Shown: positions 35,285 to 44,661, counted from the stretch's first letter. The stretch: DNA of 64,000 nucleotides from an uncultured Acetatifactor sp. (GCA_944384205.1 CALWSL010000015.1:1-64000), one strand, 5' to 3'. Notes: a model not told the origin generated them from the sequence alone. A program made the numbers and translations.

Positions 35285-36715
35285 ATGCAAACAGACAATA
35301 TTGATAAATTAAAGGAGGAATGCGGCGTATTCGGCGTGTATGACTTTGACGGCGGAGATGTCGCTTCCACAATTTATTACGGCTTACTTGCACTGCAGCA
35401 CAGAGGACAGGAAAGCTGCGGTATTGCGGTCAGCGATACAAACGGTCCTAAGGGAAAGGTTTTAAGCAGCAAGGATATGGGGCTTGTGAACGAGGCGTTT
35501 ACCCATGAACAGATAGAGAAGCTGAAAGGTGATATCGGCGTGGGGCATGTGCGTTATTCCACGGCTGGAAGCTCTACCAGAGAAAATGCGCAGCCTTTGG
35601 TTTTGAATTATGTGAAGGGAACACTGGGTCTTGCCCATAACGGTAATCTGATTAATGCTCCTGAGCTTAGAAGAGAACTGGAGTATACCGGTGCAATTTT
35701 CCAGACAACGATTGATTCAGAGGTGATTGCTTATCATATTGCAAGGGAACGTCTGAATTCCAAGACGGTTGAGGAAGCGGTGGGACGTGCTATGGATAAG
35801 ATAAAGGGCGCGTATTCTCTGGTGATTATGTCACCCCGCAAGTTAATCGGGGCAAGAGACCCCTTCGGTTTCCGCCCGTTGTGCATCGGAAAAAGAGATA
35901 ACGCTTATCTTCTGGCTTCGGAGAGCTGCGCCCTTGATACAGTGGGAGCGACCTTTGTAAGAGATGTGCTTCCCGGTGAGATTGTCACCATATCTCCCGA
36001 AAAGGGAATTGAATCCGATCTGAGCCATGCGCTTCCCAAAGAGAAAAGTGCAAGATGTGTCTTTGAATATATTTATTTTGCAAGACCGGACAGCATTATG
36101 GATGGCGTCAGCGTATATCATTCCCGAATTATGGCGGGAAAATTCCTTGCCATGGACTCGCCGGTGGATGCGGATCTGGTAGTAGGAGTGCCGGAGTCCG
36201 GAAACTGTGCGGCGCTTGGATATTCGCTGCAGTCAGGGATTCCCTACGGTACCGCTTTTGTGAAGAATGCCTATGTGGGCAGGACCTTCATCAAACCAAA
36301 ACAGAAGAATCGTGAGAACAGCGTGCAGGTGAAGCTGAATCCTATCAGGGAGGCAGTGGAAGGCAAGCGCGTGATTATGATAGACGATTCCATCGTCAGA
36401 GGTACGACCTCGGACAGAATTGTACGTTTGCTTCGGGAAGCCGGGGCAAAGGAAGTGCATATGAGAGTAAGTTCCCCGCCTTTTTTGTGGCCCTGCTATT
36501 TCGGAACCGATGTTCCTGCAAGGGAACAGTTGATTGCCTACAATCGCAGTGTGCAGGAAATCAGCGATATTATCGGTACAGACAGTCTGGACTATCTGAA
36601 AGTCGAGCGGTTAGAGGAAATTGTGGATAACCTCGGCATCTGCAAAGGGTGTTTTACCGGAAAATATCCGCTGGAACCGCCAAAAGAGGATATCCGCGGG
36701 GAATTTGAAAAATAA
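35285..36715 (+). CDS. purF: Amidophosphoribosyltransferase
   Basis: 476 residues from ATG 35285; GTG 35267 is an alternative start. From the ATG, a 12-residue propeptide precedes the Ntn nucleophile Cys (EE-CGVFGVYDF), matching the 11-residue propeptide of B. subtilis PurF. The glutaminase domain has ALQHRGQESCGIA and the PRTase motif VIMIDDSIVRGTT. Four cysteines near the end (CYF, CKGCF) suit the 4Fe-4S cluster of the Bacillus-type enzyme. It makes phosphoribosylamine from PRPP and glutamine, the first committed step of purine synthesis. Confidence 0.96.
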   Translation: MQTDNIDKLKEECGVFGVYDFDGGDVASTIYYGLLALQHRGQESCGIAVSDTNGPKGKVLSSKDMGLVNEAFTHEQIEKLKGDIGVGHVRYSTAGSSTRENAQPLVLNYVKGTLGLAHNGNLINAPELRRELEYTGAIFQTTIDSEVIAYHIARERLNSKTVEEAVGRAMDKIKGAYSLVIMSPRKLIGARDPFGFRPLCIGKRDNAYLLASESCALDTVGATFVRDVLPGEIVTISPEKGIESDLSHALPKEKSARCVFEYIYFARPDSIMDGVSVYHSRIMAGKFLAMDSPVDADLVVGVPESGNCAALGYSLQSGIPYGTAFVKNAYVGRTFIKPKQKNRENSVQVKLNPIREAVEGKRVIMIDDSIVRGTTSDRIVRLLREAGAKEVHMRVSSPPFLWPCYFGTDVPAREQLIAYNRSVQEISDIIGTDSLDYLKVERLEEIVDNLGICKGCFTGKYPLEPPKEDIRGEFEK

Positions 36716-36735
36716 AAACAATAAAGGAGAAGTCA

Positions 36736-38187
36736 ATGAGTACAGACAGATACCAAAGCCCCTTATCGGAGAGATATGCAAGTAAAGAGATGCAGTACAT
36801 TTTTTCGCCGGATATGAAATTCCGTACCTGGAGAAAACTGTGGATTGCATTGGCAGAGACAGAGAAGGAATTGGGACTTTCCCAGAACGGAAAGCCTGTT
36901 ATTACCGATGAACAGATTGAGGAATTGAAGGCTCATGCCGATGACATCAATTATGATGTGGCAAAGGCAAGAGAGAAGGAAGTGCGCCATGACGTTATGA
37001 GCCATGTATATGCTTATGGGCAGCAGTGTCCCAAGGCGGCAGGAATCATCCATCTCGGTGCAACTTCCTGCTATGTCGGCGATAATACTGATATCATCAT
37101 TATGACAGAAGGCTTGAAGCTGGTGAAGAAAAAACTGATTAATGTCATGAAGGAGCTGGCTGATTTTGCAGACAAATACAAGGCACAGCCTACGCTTGCA
37201 TTTACCCATTTCCAGCCCGCACAGCCTACCAGCGTGGGCAAGAGAGCAACCCTTTGGCTACAGGAATTTGCCCTTGATTTGGAGGATTTGGATCATGTGC
37301 TTAACAATATGAAGCTGCTTGGCTCCAAAGGAACTACGGGTACCCAGGCATCCTTCCTTGAGTTGTTTGACGGCGACCAGGAGACTATCGACAAGATTGA
37401 TCCCATGATTGCGGCAAAAATGGGCTTTCAGGAATGCTATCCCGTTTCCGGTCAGACCTATTCCCGCAAGGTGGACACCAGAGTGGCAAACGTGCTGGCA
37501 GGTATCGCTGCTTCCGCACACAAGATGAGCAACGACATCCGTCTGCTCCAGCATTTGAAGGAAGTAGAAGAGCCGTTTGAGAAAAGTCAGATTGGTTCCT
37601 CCGCTATGGCGTACAAGAGAAATCCCATGAGAAGTGAGAGAATTGCTTCTCTGTCCAGATATGTGATGATTGATGCGCTGAATCCCGCCATTACCTCAGC
37701 GACACAGTGGTTTGAGAGAACCCTGGATGATTCCGCAAACAAGCGTCTTTCCATTCCAGAAGCATTTCTTGCTGTTGATGGGATTCTGGATTTGTGCCTG
37801 AATGTGGTTGACGGACTTGTAGTATATCCTAAGGTAATTGAAAAGCATTTGATGAGCGAACTTCCTTTCATGGCAACCGAGAATATTATGATGGATGCCG
37901 TAAAGATGGGCGGAAACCGTCAGGAGCTGCATGAGCGTATCCGTGAGCTGTCTATGGAAGCGGGACGCAATGTAAAGGTAGAAGGCAAGGACAACAATCT
38001 GTTAGAGCTGATTGCCGCTGATCCTGCATTCAATATGTCTCTGGAAGACTTACAGAAAACCATGGATCCTGCAAGATATATCGGATGCTCCAAGGAGCAG
38101 GTGGAAGCATTCCTTACAAAAGTGATTCATCCTATTTTGGAAGAGAACAAAGAACTTTTGGGAATAAAAGCAGAAATCAATGTTTAA
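36736..38187 (+). CDS. purB: Adenylosuccinate lyase
   Basis: 483 residues. It removes fumarate from SAICAR and from adenylosuccinate. The signature SSAMAYKRNPMRSE is present at about 289-302, with HLGATSCYVGDN and TFTHFQPAQPTS-like segments of the fumarase superfamily. Ribosome site AAAGGAGAAG. It begins 20 bp after purF and is followed 20 bp later by the purF paralogue, so the three are one operon. Confidence 0.96.
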   Translation: MSTDRYQSPLSERYASKEMQYIFSPDMKFRTWRKLWIALAETEKELGLSQNGKPVITDEQIEELKAHADDINYDVAKAREKEVRHDVMSHVYAYGQQCPKAAGIIHLGATSCYVGDNTDIIIMTEGLKLVKKKLINVMKELADFADKYKAQPTLAFTHFQPAQPTSVGKRATLWLQEFALDLEDLDHVLNNMKLLGSKGTTGTQASFLELFDGDQETIDKIDPMIAAKMGFQECYPVSGQTYSRKVDTRVANVLAGIAASAHKMSNDIRLLQHLKEVEEPFEKSQIGSSAMAYKRNPMRSERIASLSRYVMIDALNPAITSATQWFERTLDDSANKRLSIPEAFLAVDGILDLCLNVVDGLVVYPKVIEKHLMSELPFMATENIMMDAVKMGGNRQELHERIRELSMEAGRNVKVEGKDNNLLELIAADPAFNMSLEDLQKTMDPARYIGCSKEQVEAFLTKVIHPILEENKELLGIKAEINV

Positions 38188-38207
38188 AGACCAGAGGAGA
38201 GAAAATC

Positions 38208-39614
38208 ATGGGTGGCTTTTTTGGAGTCGCAGCAAAGGAAGACTGCGTATTTGATTTGTTTTTTGGAACAGACTATCATTCCCATCTGGGTACGCGGCGT
38301 GCGGGAATGGCTGTTTACAGCAAGGAAAAGGGTTATGACAGGGCAATTCACAATATTGAGAATGCGCCTTTTCGTACGAAATTTGATAAAGATGTAAATG
38401 AAATGAGCGGAAATATCGGTATCGGCTGTATTTCCGACTATGAGCCGCAGCCGCTGATGGTGCGTTCCCATCACGGAACCTATGCAATCAGCACCGTTGG
38501 TAAAATCAATAATACGGACGCGATTTTGAAGGATATTTTTGCAAAAGGACATTCCCACTTTCTGGAAATGAGCGGCGGCGATATCAACGCAACAGAGCTG
38601 GTAGCTGCCATTGTGAACCAGAAGGATAATCTGGTGGAGGGTATCCGGTATGCACAGGAGATTATAGATGGTTCCATGACGATTCTGATTATGACGCCGA
38701 AAGGAATTTATGCGGCGCGTGACCGCATGGGAAGAACGCCTGTTGCGATTGGAAAAAAGGATGATGCGCACTGCGTTTCCTTTGAGAGCTTTGCGTATCT
38801 GAATCTGGGTTATACTCCGGTAAGGGAGTTGGGACCCGGCGAAATCGTGGTAGTGGAGCCGGACGGTGTGCACACGCTGGTAAATCCCGGGAAGGATATG
38901 AAAATCTGTACCTTTTTGTGGGTATATTACGGTTATCCTTCTTCTTCCTATGAGGGAATCAGCGTAGAGAAGATGCGTTATAACTGTGGTTCCCGGCTTG
39001 CAGAGAGGGATGATGTGAAGCCGGATATCGTGGCAGGGGTGCCGGATTCGGGAACTGCTCATGCAGTCGGTTATGCGAACCGTTCGGGAATTCCCTTTTC
39101 CAGACCGTTCATCAAGTACACTCCCACATGGCCAAGGTCTTTTATGCCGACGATTCAGACCCAGCGTAATCTGATTGCCAGGATGAAGCTGATTCCGGTG
39201 CATGATTTGATTCAGGATCAGAGCCTGCTTTTGATAGACGATTCCATCGTGCGCGGCACACAGCTCCGTGAGACTACGGAGTTCCTTTATCAGAGCGGCG
39301 CAAAGGAGGTTCATATCCGCCCGGCGTGTCCTCCGCTTTTGTTTGGCTGTAAGTATCTGAACTTCTCCCGTTCCTCTTCGGAGATGGATTTGATTACCAG
39401 AAGAGTGTTGAAGGAGATTGAACAGGAGGGTAAGGAGATTGACTTAAAGGCTTATGTGGACCCGGATACGCCGGAATATGCCGATATGGTGGAACGTATC
39501 CGTAAGCAGCTTAATTTCACCAGTCTGCGTTTCCATAGGCTGGATGATATGATTGCATCCGTGGGAATTGACAGAGAGAAGCTCTGTACCTATTGCTGGG
39601 ATGGAAGAGAGTAA
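38208..39614 (+). CDS. PurF paralogue lacking the glutaminase Cys
   Basis: 468 residues from ATG 38208 (GAGGAGAG upstream). The PRTase half is intact (LLLIDDSIVRGTQ, PDSGTAHAVGYA), and the N-terminal half keeps the Ntn fold (HSHLGTRRAGMAV, GCISDYEPQPL). But the N-terminus reads MGGFFGVAAKEDC: aligned on F-G-V, the Cys nucleophile of PurF is replaced by Gly, and no Cys can become N-terminal after Met removal. Glutamine hydrolysis is therefore unlikely by the usual route. It may use ammonia, act on another phosphoribosyl acceptor, or regulate PurF. Similar paralogues occur in Clostridia under the PurF name. Confidence 0.85.
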   Translation: MGGFFGVAAKEDCVFDLFFGTDYHSHLGTRRAGMAVYSKEKGYDRAIHNIENAPFRTKFDKDVNEMSGNIGIGCISDYEPQPLMVRSHHGTYAISTVGKINNTDAILKDIFAKGHSHFLEMSGGDINATELVAAIVNQKDNLVEGIRYAQEIIDGSMTILIMTPKGIYAARDRMGRTPVAIGKKDDAHCVSFESFAYLNLGYTPVRELGPGEIVVVEPDGVHTLVNPGKDMKICTFLWVYYGYPSSSYEGISVEKMRYNCGSRLAERDDVKPDIVAGVPDSGTAHAVGYANRSGIPFSRPFIKYTPTWPRSFMPTIQTQRNLIARMKLIPVHDLIQDQSLLLIDDSIVRGTQLRETTEFLYQSGAKEVHIRPACPPLLFGCKYLNFSRSSSEMDLITRRVLKEIEQEGKEIDLKAYVDPDTPEYADMVERIRKQLNFTSLRFHRLDDMIASVGIDREKLCTYCWDGRE

Positions 39615-39639
39615 AAGTAAATAAGAAAAAGTAAGTTAG

Positions 39640-39687
39640 GTTCCGATGAATTGTTTGTGAAAATAATCATCGGAACTTTTTGTTTTT
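39640..39687 (+). terminator. Terminator of the purF-purB operon
   Basis: GTTCCGATGA (39640-39649) and TCATCGGAAC (39667-39676) form a perfect 10-bp stem followed by TTTTTGTTTTTTT. Confidence 0.9.
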
Positions 39688-39831
39688 TTAAATATTTTGG
39701 AAAAACTTTATAAAAGTTTATTTGTGTTTTCTTGAAAGACATGATAATCTAAACATATCATCAAATTCTGTTCGGCAATCTCTGCCGGGGAATCCCATTT
39801 TTTAAAATTTACAATGAGGAGGATTATGCGT

Positions 39832-40953
39832 ATGCAGAATCGATTGAAAGAGTATTTTCCGATGATTCGGGAAAGGAGCGAGGTACTTGCCGGGATATAT
39901 GAAAACCGGCAGCTGTTAACTGTTTTTAACGGCTGGCAGACGGAACAGCAGGAGGAGTTTTTGGATTTCTGTACGGGCGTGCGGGGCGTGAAGCTTTTGT
40001 ATGATTCTTTTTTCAAGGAAATCATGAACCCGGAGTATGATGCGGGACGTCTGGAGAACTTCCTGTCAGGTCTCTTAAAGCAGCAGGTGAAAATCGTAAA
40101 GGTTTTACCTAATGATTCCGTGCGAATTGCTGCGGAGCACAGTCTGTTAATTACGGACCTGGTGGTGGAGCTTGAGGACGGCAGCCTTGCTAATATCGAA
40201 ATCCAGAAGATAGGTTACCTGTTTCCGGGGGAGCGGGCGTCCTGCTATTCTGCGGATCTCCTGCTGCGGCAGTACAAGAGGGTGCGTGACGAGCGGAAAA
40301 AGAAATTCCGTTATCAGGATATTAAGCCTGTTTATACTATTGTGCTTTTTGAACAGAGCCCGAAGGAATTTCAACAGTTTCAGGATATCTATCTTCACTA
40401 TATCGAACCAAAATCGGATAGCGGAATTTCGTTAAATTTACTTCAGAAATTTCTCTTTGTTCCACTTGACATCTTCCGTAAAATTTATCACAATAAAAGA
40501 GTAACCGATAGAGTGGACGCATGGCTGGCGTTTTTGTGCATGGATGAGCCGGAGGATATCATCCGGCTGATAACGGATTACCCGGAGTTCAAACCCATGT
40601 ATGAAGAGATGTACCGGCTGTGTATGGATACGGAGAAGATTATGGGACTGTTTTCAAAGGAATTAGAGATTTTGGATGAGAATACGGTGCAGTACATGAT
40701 GGATGTGATGCAGGATGAGATTAACGATCATAAAGCTGCGATTGAGGAAATGAACAACATTATGGAGGAGCGGCAGAACACGATCAATGAACAGAATGAA
40801 ACCATCAATTACCAGCAAAGTAAAATCAATTACCAGCAAAGTAAAATCAATGACCAGCAAAGTAAGATCGATGCTCAGCAGAAGCAACTCACGGAAAAAG
40901 AATCCGTGATTCAGGCTTTACAAAAGCGTATTGAGGAATTAGAGCGGAAGTAA
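39832..40953 (+). CDS. PD-(D/E)XK nuclease family transposase-like protein
   Basis: 373 residues from ATG 39832, with GAGGAGG 9 bp upstream; ATGs at 39814 and 39826 are poorly spaced. The nuclease core is visible as ITDLVVELEDGSLANIEIQK (D, then E-x-Q at about 101-125), as in the Rpn/PDDEXK_2 family once called transposases. Members cut DNA and promote RecA-independent exchange. The tail from about 295 is a coiled coil ending in heptads encoded by tandem 21-bp repeats. It sits alone between the purF operon and purA, with its own terminator-bounded unit. Confidence 0.85.
   Translation: MQNRLKEYFPMIRERSEVLAGIYENRQLLTVFNGWQTEQQEEFLDFCTGVRGVKLLYDSFFKEIMNPEYDAGRLENFLSGLLKQQVKIVKVLPNDSVRIAAEHSLLITDLVVELEDGSLANIEIQKIGYLFPGERASCYSADLLLRQYKRVRDERKKKFRYQDIKPVYTIVLFEQSPKEFQQFQDIYLHYIEPKSDSGISLNLLQKFLFVPLDIFRKIYHNKRVTDRVDAWLAFLCMDEPEDIIRLITDYPEFKPMYEEMYRLCMDTEKIMGLFSKELEILDENTVQYMMDVMQDEINDHKAAIEEMNNIMEERQNTINEQNETINYQQSKINYQQSKINDQQSKIDAQQKQLTEKESVIQALQKRIEELERK
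40783..40887 (+). repeat. Tandem 21-bp coding repeat (heptads)
   Basis: Five 21-bp units; units at 40804-40824 and 40825-40845 are identical, 40846-40866 differs at two positions, and the flanking units are more diverged. Each encodes one heptad of the type I-N-Y-Q-Q-S-K. Whole-unit slippage would change coiled-coil length without a frameshift. Confidence 0.8.
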
Positions 40954-41019
40954 AAATAAATAGCAATGCTATCTGTGAAGATATAAGAAAAAATTATCAT
41001 ACATATAAAAAATATTAAT

Positions 41020-41048
41020 TTTACTTATAAAACAAATTGAGGTATACT
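41020..41048 (+). promoter_or_regulatory. Promoter of purA
   Basis: TTTACT (41020-41025), 17-bp spacer, TATACT (41043-41048). The leader of about 95 nt ends in a CACCGC/GCGGTG hairpin (41117-41132) just ahead of the ribosome site. Confidence 0.5.
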
Positions 41049-41152
41049 TTTCATGTTAGCAGAGAATGGATAAAAGTATTCTTTATCGACGAAAATTCTA
41101 AAATAATGTTTATGCACACCGCGAATGCGGTGGAAAAGAAAGGATTAAGTTT

Positions 41153-42445
41153 ATGGTTAAGGCAGTTGTAGGAGCAAACTGGGGCGACGAAGGAAAAGGA
41201 AAAATCACAGATATGATGGCGGAGAAAGCGGACATTATTGTACGTTTTCAGGGCGGTGCCAACGCAGGTCATACGATTGTAAACAATTACGGTAAATTTG
41301 CACTGCATACCTTGCCGTCAGGTGTATTTTACAATCATACCACCAGCGTAATCGGTAACGGTGTAGCACTGAATATTCCTTTATTGTTTAAAGAAATCAA
41401 GTCCATCACGGACAGAAACGTACCGATGCCTAAGATTCTGGTATCCGACCGTGCACAGATTGTAATGCCTTACCATATTTTGTTTGATCAGTATGAGGAG
41501 GAGAGACTGGGCGGTAAGTCCTTCGGCTCTACCAAGTCCGGTATCGCACCTTTTTATTCTGATAAATATGCAAAAATCGGTTTTCAGGTAAGTGAGCTTT
41601 TTGATGAAGAGCTGTTAAAAGAAAAGGTTGAGCGCGTGTGCCAGACCAAGAACGTGCTGTTAGAGCATTTGTATCACAAGCCGTTAATCGATACCGAAGA
41701 ATTGTTAAATACGTTACAGGAATACAGAGATATGGTTGCGCCTTATGTGTGCGATGTATCCGCTTTTCTGGATAAAGCATTGAAAGAGGGCAAGACTGTA
41801 TTGTTAGAGGGACAGCTTGGCACATTAAAGGACCCCGACCACGGCATCTATCCGATGGTTACTTCCTCCTCCACACTGGCTGCTTACGGCGCTATCGGCG
41901 CAGGTGTGCCTCCCTATGAAATCAAGGAGATTATTACGGTATGTAAGGCATATTCCTCCGCAGTAGGCGCGGGTGCGTTTGTATCCGAAATCTTCGGAGA
42001 TGAGGCAGACGAGCTTCGCCGCCGCGGTGGTGACGGTGGTGAGTACGGCGCGACTACAGGTCGTCCCAGACGTATGGGATGGTTTGACTGTGTTGCATCC
42101 AAATACGGCTGTCGTCTGCAGGGAACTACCGACGTAGCGTTTACCGTGCTTGACGTGCTGGGATATCTTGACGAGATTCCCGTTTGTGTGGGCTATGAGA
42201 TTGACGGAGAGGTTACGACAGACTTCCCTGTAACCTGTAAATTAGAGAAGGCAAAACCTGTACTGAAAACCCTGCCCGGCTGGAAGTGCGAAATCCGCGG
42301 CATTAAGAAGTATGAGGACCTTCCTGAGAACTGCAGAAAATATGTGGAGTTCGTTGAGGAGCAGATTGGCTATCCGATTACCATGGTAAGCAACGGTCCC
42401 AGCCGTGATGACATTATCTACAGAGAGAGTCCGTTGAAAAAGTAA
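41153..42445 (+). CDS. purA: Adenylosuccinate synthetase
   Basis: 430 residues. It joins aspartate to IMP with GTP, the first step from IMP to AMP; PurB encoded upstream completes it. Motifs: GANWGDEGKGKITD (phosphate loop and catalytic Asp), GGANAGHTIV (catalytic His), GSTKSGIAPFY and TTGRPRRMGWFD. It is followed after 12 bp by a LysR gene, which is probably co-transcribed. Confidence 0.96.
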   Translation: MVKAVVGANWGDEGKGKITDMMAEKADIIVRFQGGANAGHTIVNNYGKFALHTLPSGVFYNHTTSVIGNGVALNIPLLFKEIKSITDRNVPMPKILVSDRAQIVMPYHILFDQYEEERLGGKSFGSTKSGIAPFYSDKYAKIGFQVSELFDEELLKEKVERVCQTKNVLLEHLYHKPLIDTEELLNTLQEYRDMVAPYVCDVSAFLDKALKEGKTVLLEGQLGTLKDPDHGIYPMVTSSSTLAAYGAIGAGVPPYEIKEIITVCKAYSSAVGAGAFVSEIFGDEADELRRRGGDGGEYGATTGRPRRMGWFDCVASKYGCRLQGTTDVAFTVLDVLGYLDEIPVCVGYEIDGEVTTDFPVTCKLEKAKPVLKTLPGWKCEIRGIKKYEDLPENCRKYVEFVEEQIGYPITMVSNGPSRDDIIYRESPLKK

Positions 42446-42457
42446 TAAAGGGGATTT

Positions 42458-43348
42458 ATGATTAGCAATCTGGAATATTACAAGGTATTCTATTATGTGG
42501 CAAAAACAGAAAGTGTGACCAAAGCGGCGGGAGAGCTTGCAATCTCCCAGCCGGCGGTAAGTCAGGCGATAAAGCAGTTGGAGAGACAGCTGGAGGTGTC
42601 GCTGTTCTACAGGGCAGCGAAAGGCGTAAAGCTTACCAGCGAAGGACAACTGCTTTACAGCTATGTGGAAAAAGGCTATGAGCAGATAGAATTGGGGGTA
42701 AAAAAGATCCGGCAGCTAGAGAATCTGGAACTGGGCGAGATTCGCATCGGCGCCAGCGATATGACCCTGCAATACTATCTGCTTCCCTATTTGGAAAAAT
42801 TTCACGAAAAATATCCTGAAATCAAGGTCACGGTTACCAATGCCCCCACGCCGGAGACGCTTATCTTTCTGCGGGAGGGCAGCATTGATTTCGGTATTGT
42901 CAGCACGCCTTTTTCCGAAATGGCAGATATGAAGGTTACAGCAGTACGGGAAATCGAGGATGTTTTTGTGGCAGGACGTCGTTTTATTTCTTATAAGAAT
43001 AAGACCCTGGATTTGCAGGAGTTAGAAAAGCTCCCGTTAATCTGCCTGGAAAAAAATACCAGTACCAGAAGCTATATGGATGAATTTTTAAGACAGAACA
43101 ATGTTTCCATACAGCCGGAGTTTGAGCTGGCTACCAGTGATATGATTGTGCAGTTTGCCCTGCGCAGTCTCGGTGTGGGCAGCGTGGTAAAGGACTTTGC
43201 CAGAGATTATGTGGAATCCGGCTTGCTGTTTGAATTGCGGTTTAACAAAATTATTCCCAAGCGCAGCTTCTGTGTGGTACAGAATATGAAAGTACCCCTG
43301 TCTGCGGCATCGCGAAAATTATTGGAAATTATGGAATTGCAAATATAG
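42458..43348 (+). CDS. LysR-family transcription regulator
   Basis: 296 residues. N-terminal winged helix (NLEYYKVFYYVAKTESVTKAAGELAISQPAVSQAIKQLE pattern at about 3-42) and a substrate-binding domain from about 88. Unusually for LysR genes it is not divergent from a target but follows purA in the same direction. Its ligand and targets cannot be seen; the CysL/YwfK type is the closest in feel. GGGGATTT precedes ATG 42458. Confidence 0.92.
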   Translation: MISNLEYYKVFYYVAKTESVTKAAGELAISQPAVSQAIKQLERQLEVSLFYRAAKGVKLTSEGQLLYSYVEKGYEQIELGVKKIRQLENLELGEIRIGASDMTLQYYLLPYLEKFHEKYPEIKVTVTNAPTPETLIFLREGSIDFGIVSTPFSEMADMKVTAVREIEDVFVAGRRFISYKNKTLDLQELEKLPLICLEKNTSTRSYMDEFLRQNNVSIQPEFELATSDMIVQFALRSLGVGSVVKDFARDYVESGLLFELRFNKIIPKRSFCVVQNMKVPLSAASRKLLEIMELQI

Positions 43349-43363
43349 GATAGGAGAAGCGAA

Positions 43364-43969
43364 ATGATAAAGAACGTGATATTTGATATTGGAAATGTAT
43401 TAACAGATTTCCGTTGGAGAGAGTTCCTCAGAGAGAAGGGCTTTGATGAGGAGATGATTGACCGTATCGCCGGGGCGTCGCTTTTGAGTGAGGTGTGGTG
43501 CGAATATGACAGAGGCGCATGGACGCAGGAACAACTGATGGAGGCATTTGTAAAGAACGATCCTGCCATTGAAAAGGAACTCCATATGGCGTTTGATGAT
43601 TTCACGGGTATGGTGACGCCGAGGGAGTATGCGATTCCCTGGCTGCAAAGCCTGAAAGCTAATGGCTATCGCGTGCTGTATCTGTCCAACTTTTCCCGTA
43701 AGGCAGAAGTGGAATGCGCGGATGCACTGAACTTTATGCCTTACATGGACGGCGGTATTTTGTCCTATCGGGATAAGCTGATTAAACCGAATCCGGACAT
43801 TTATAAGCTGATTTTGTCACGCTACGGGCTGGTGGCAGAGGAGAGTGTGTTTATTGACGATACGCTGGTGAATGTGGAGGCTGCCGAAAAGGTGGGAATA
43901 CACGGCATTCATTTTAAGACGAAGGAACAGGTGGATTGCCAGCTTCGTGCGCTTGGCGTAGAGTATTAA
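43364..43969 (+). CDS. HAD-superfamily phosphatase
   Basis: 201 residues. HAD motif 1 is FDIGNVLTD (D9 and N/D region; the second position is Asn rather than Asp, as in YihX-type sugar phosphatases), motif 2 YLSNFS, motif 3 K in KLIKPNPDIY, motif 4 FIDDTLVNV. This is the HAD-IA group that dephosphorylates small sugar phosphates or nucleotides. It follows lysR by 15 bp and overlaps the convergent gene at 43966 by 4 bp. Confidence 0.9.
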   Translation: MIKNVIFDIGNVLTDFRWREFLREKGFDEEMIDRIAGASLLSEVWCEYDRGAWTQEQLMEAFVKNDPAIEKELHMAFDDFTGMVTPREYAIPWLQSLKANGYRVLYLSNFSRKAEVECADALNFMPYMDGGILSYRDKLIKPNPDIYKLILSRYGLVAEESVFIDDTLVNVEAAEKVGIHGIHFKTKEQVDCQLRALGVEY

Positions 43970-44322
43970 GCCTTATCACTGGTGTCCGTGCCGTCTGTTT
44001 CTGTTGCCTGCCTGATTAAAAAGTCCTGAATTTCCTCGTCGGTCATATGATCCTTACCCCCGATATTCAGGTCTGCCATGGTGGATTTGCCTGTCAGTCT
44101 GCCGTACATCCAGGTGTAAATCCAGACCAGCACCGGAACAGCGATGGTGGCGAATAAACACATGCCAAACAGCCTGCCGGATGCGGAGGTATCCACAAAA
44201 GCCACGACAAGCGTGACGATATACAGAAGTACCAGCAGGACAACGCCGACGATGGCAACGATTTGTTTGGAGGTTATTTTTTTATTTGCTTTGTTTTCTG
44301 ATTTATTATCGTTCCGACTCAT
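43966..44322 (-). CDS. Small membrane protein with two helices
   Basis: 118 residues: basic N-terminus (SENKANKKITSK), helices at about 21-45 and 52-73, and an acidic soluble tail (DEEIQDFLIRQATETDGT). Family not recognised. ATG 44322 is preceded on the minus strand by a GAGGAAAT-type site. It is the only gene on this strand in the region. Confidence 0.7.
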   Translation of the reverse strand: MSRNDNKSENKANKKITSKQIVAIVGVVLLVLLYIVTLVVAFVDTSASGRLFGMCLFATIAVPVLVWIYTWMYGRLTGKSTMADLNIGGKDHMTDEEIQDFLIRQATETDGTDTSDKA

Positions 44323-44466
44323 ATTTCCTCATTTCTGCGCATGGCGCGTATCATTTTATGTATTGTTACTATGATAACATTTTGGGTGCTTTTTTACAAG
44401 CAATAGAAGCAATACAAGTAATAATAAAAAAATTTAAAATAAATGTATAAACCCTTCATCCTGTGG

Positions 44467-44584
44467 CATACTACTACTATCATTGGAACCCCCTCCTTTG
44501 ATATAACCAATGATAAAAATAATACTTAATCCTCCCCTTTAAGAATCCCGGACTTAAAATTTGCTTTGAGTTCGGGGTTTTTGC
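44467..44584 (+). ncRNA. Candidate small RNA with anti-Shine-Dalgarno loop
   Basis: A perfect 9-bp stem TATCATTGG (44478-44486) / CCAATGATA (44507-44515) has a loop holding CCCCCTCC, complementary to ribosome binding sites. A second C-rich stretch CCTCCCC (44531-44537) is single-stranded. A 13-bp terminator stem (44546-44558 / 44565-44577, all paired with G-U) then ends in TTTTT. A -10-like CATACT is at 44467, with no good -35. No ORF overlaps. The layout resembles C-rich-loop regulatory RNAs of Firmicutes (CsfG, RsaE, csRNAs). The start is uncertain. Confidence 0.55.
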
Positions 44585-44632
44585 ATGTATACAATGAACA
44601 GTTTTTTCCTCGCGTATATTTCAAAATAAATA

Positions 44633-44661
44633 TTGTCTAAATTTGCAATCTGTTATATACT
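44633..44661 (+). promoter_or_regulatory. Promoter of the SEC-C gene
   Basis: TTGTCT (44633-44638), exact 17-bp spacer, TATACT (44656-44661). Confidence 0.7.

Noticed and set aside
38184-39314. 376-codon minus-strand open frame
   Set aside because: Shadow of the purF paralogue: no ribosome site, composition unlike a protein, and the plus-strand gene is certain.
40804-40866. CRISPR-like repeats
   Set aside because: Units are contiguous with no spacers and encode heptads of a coiled coil.
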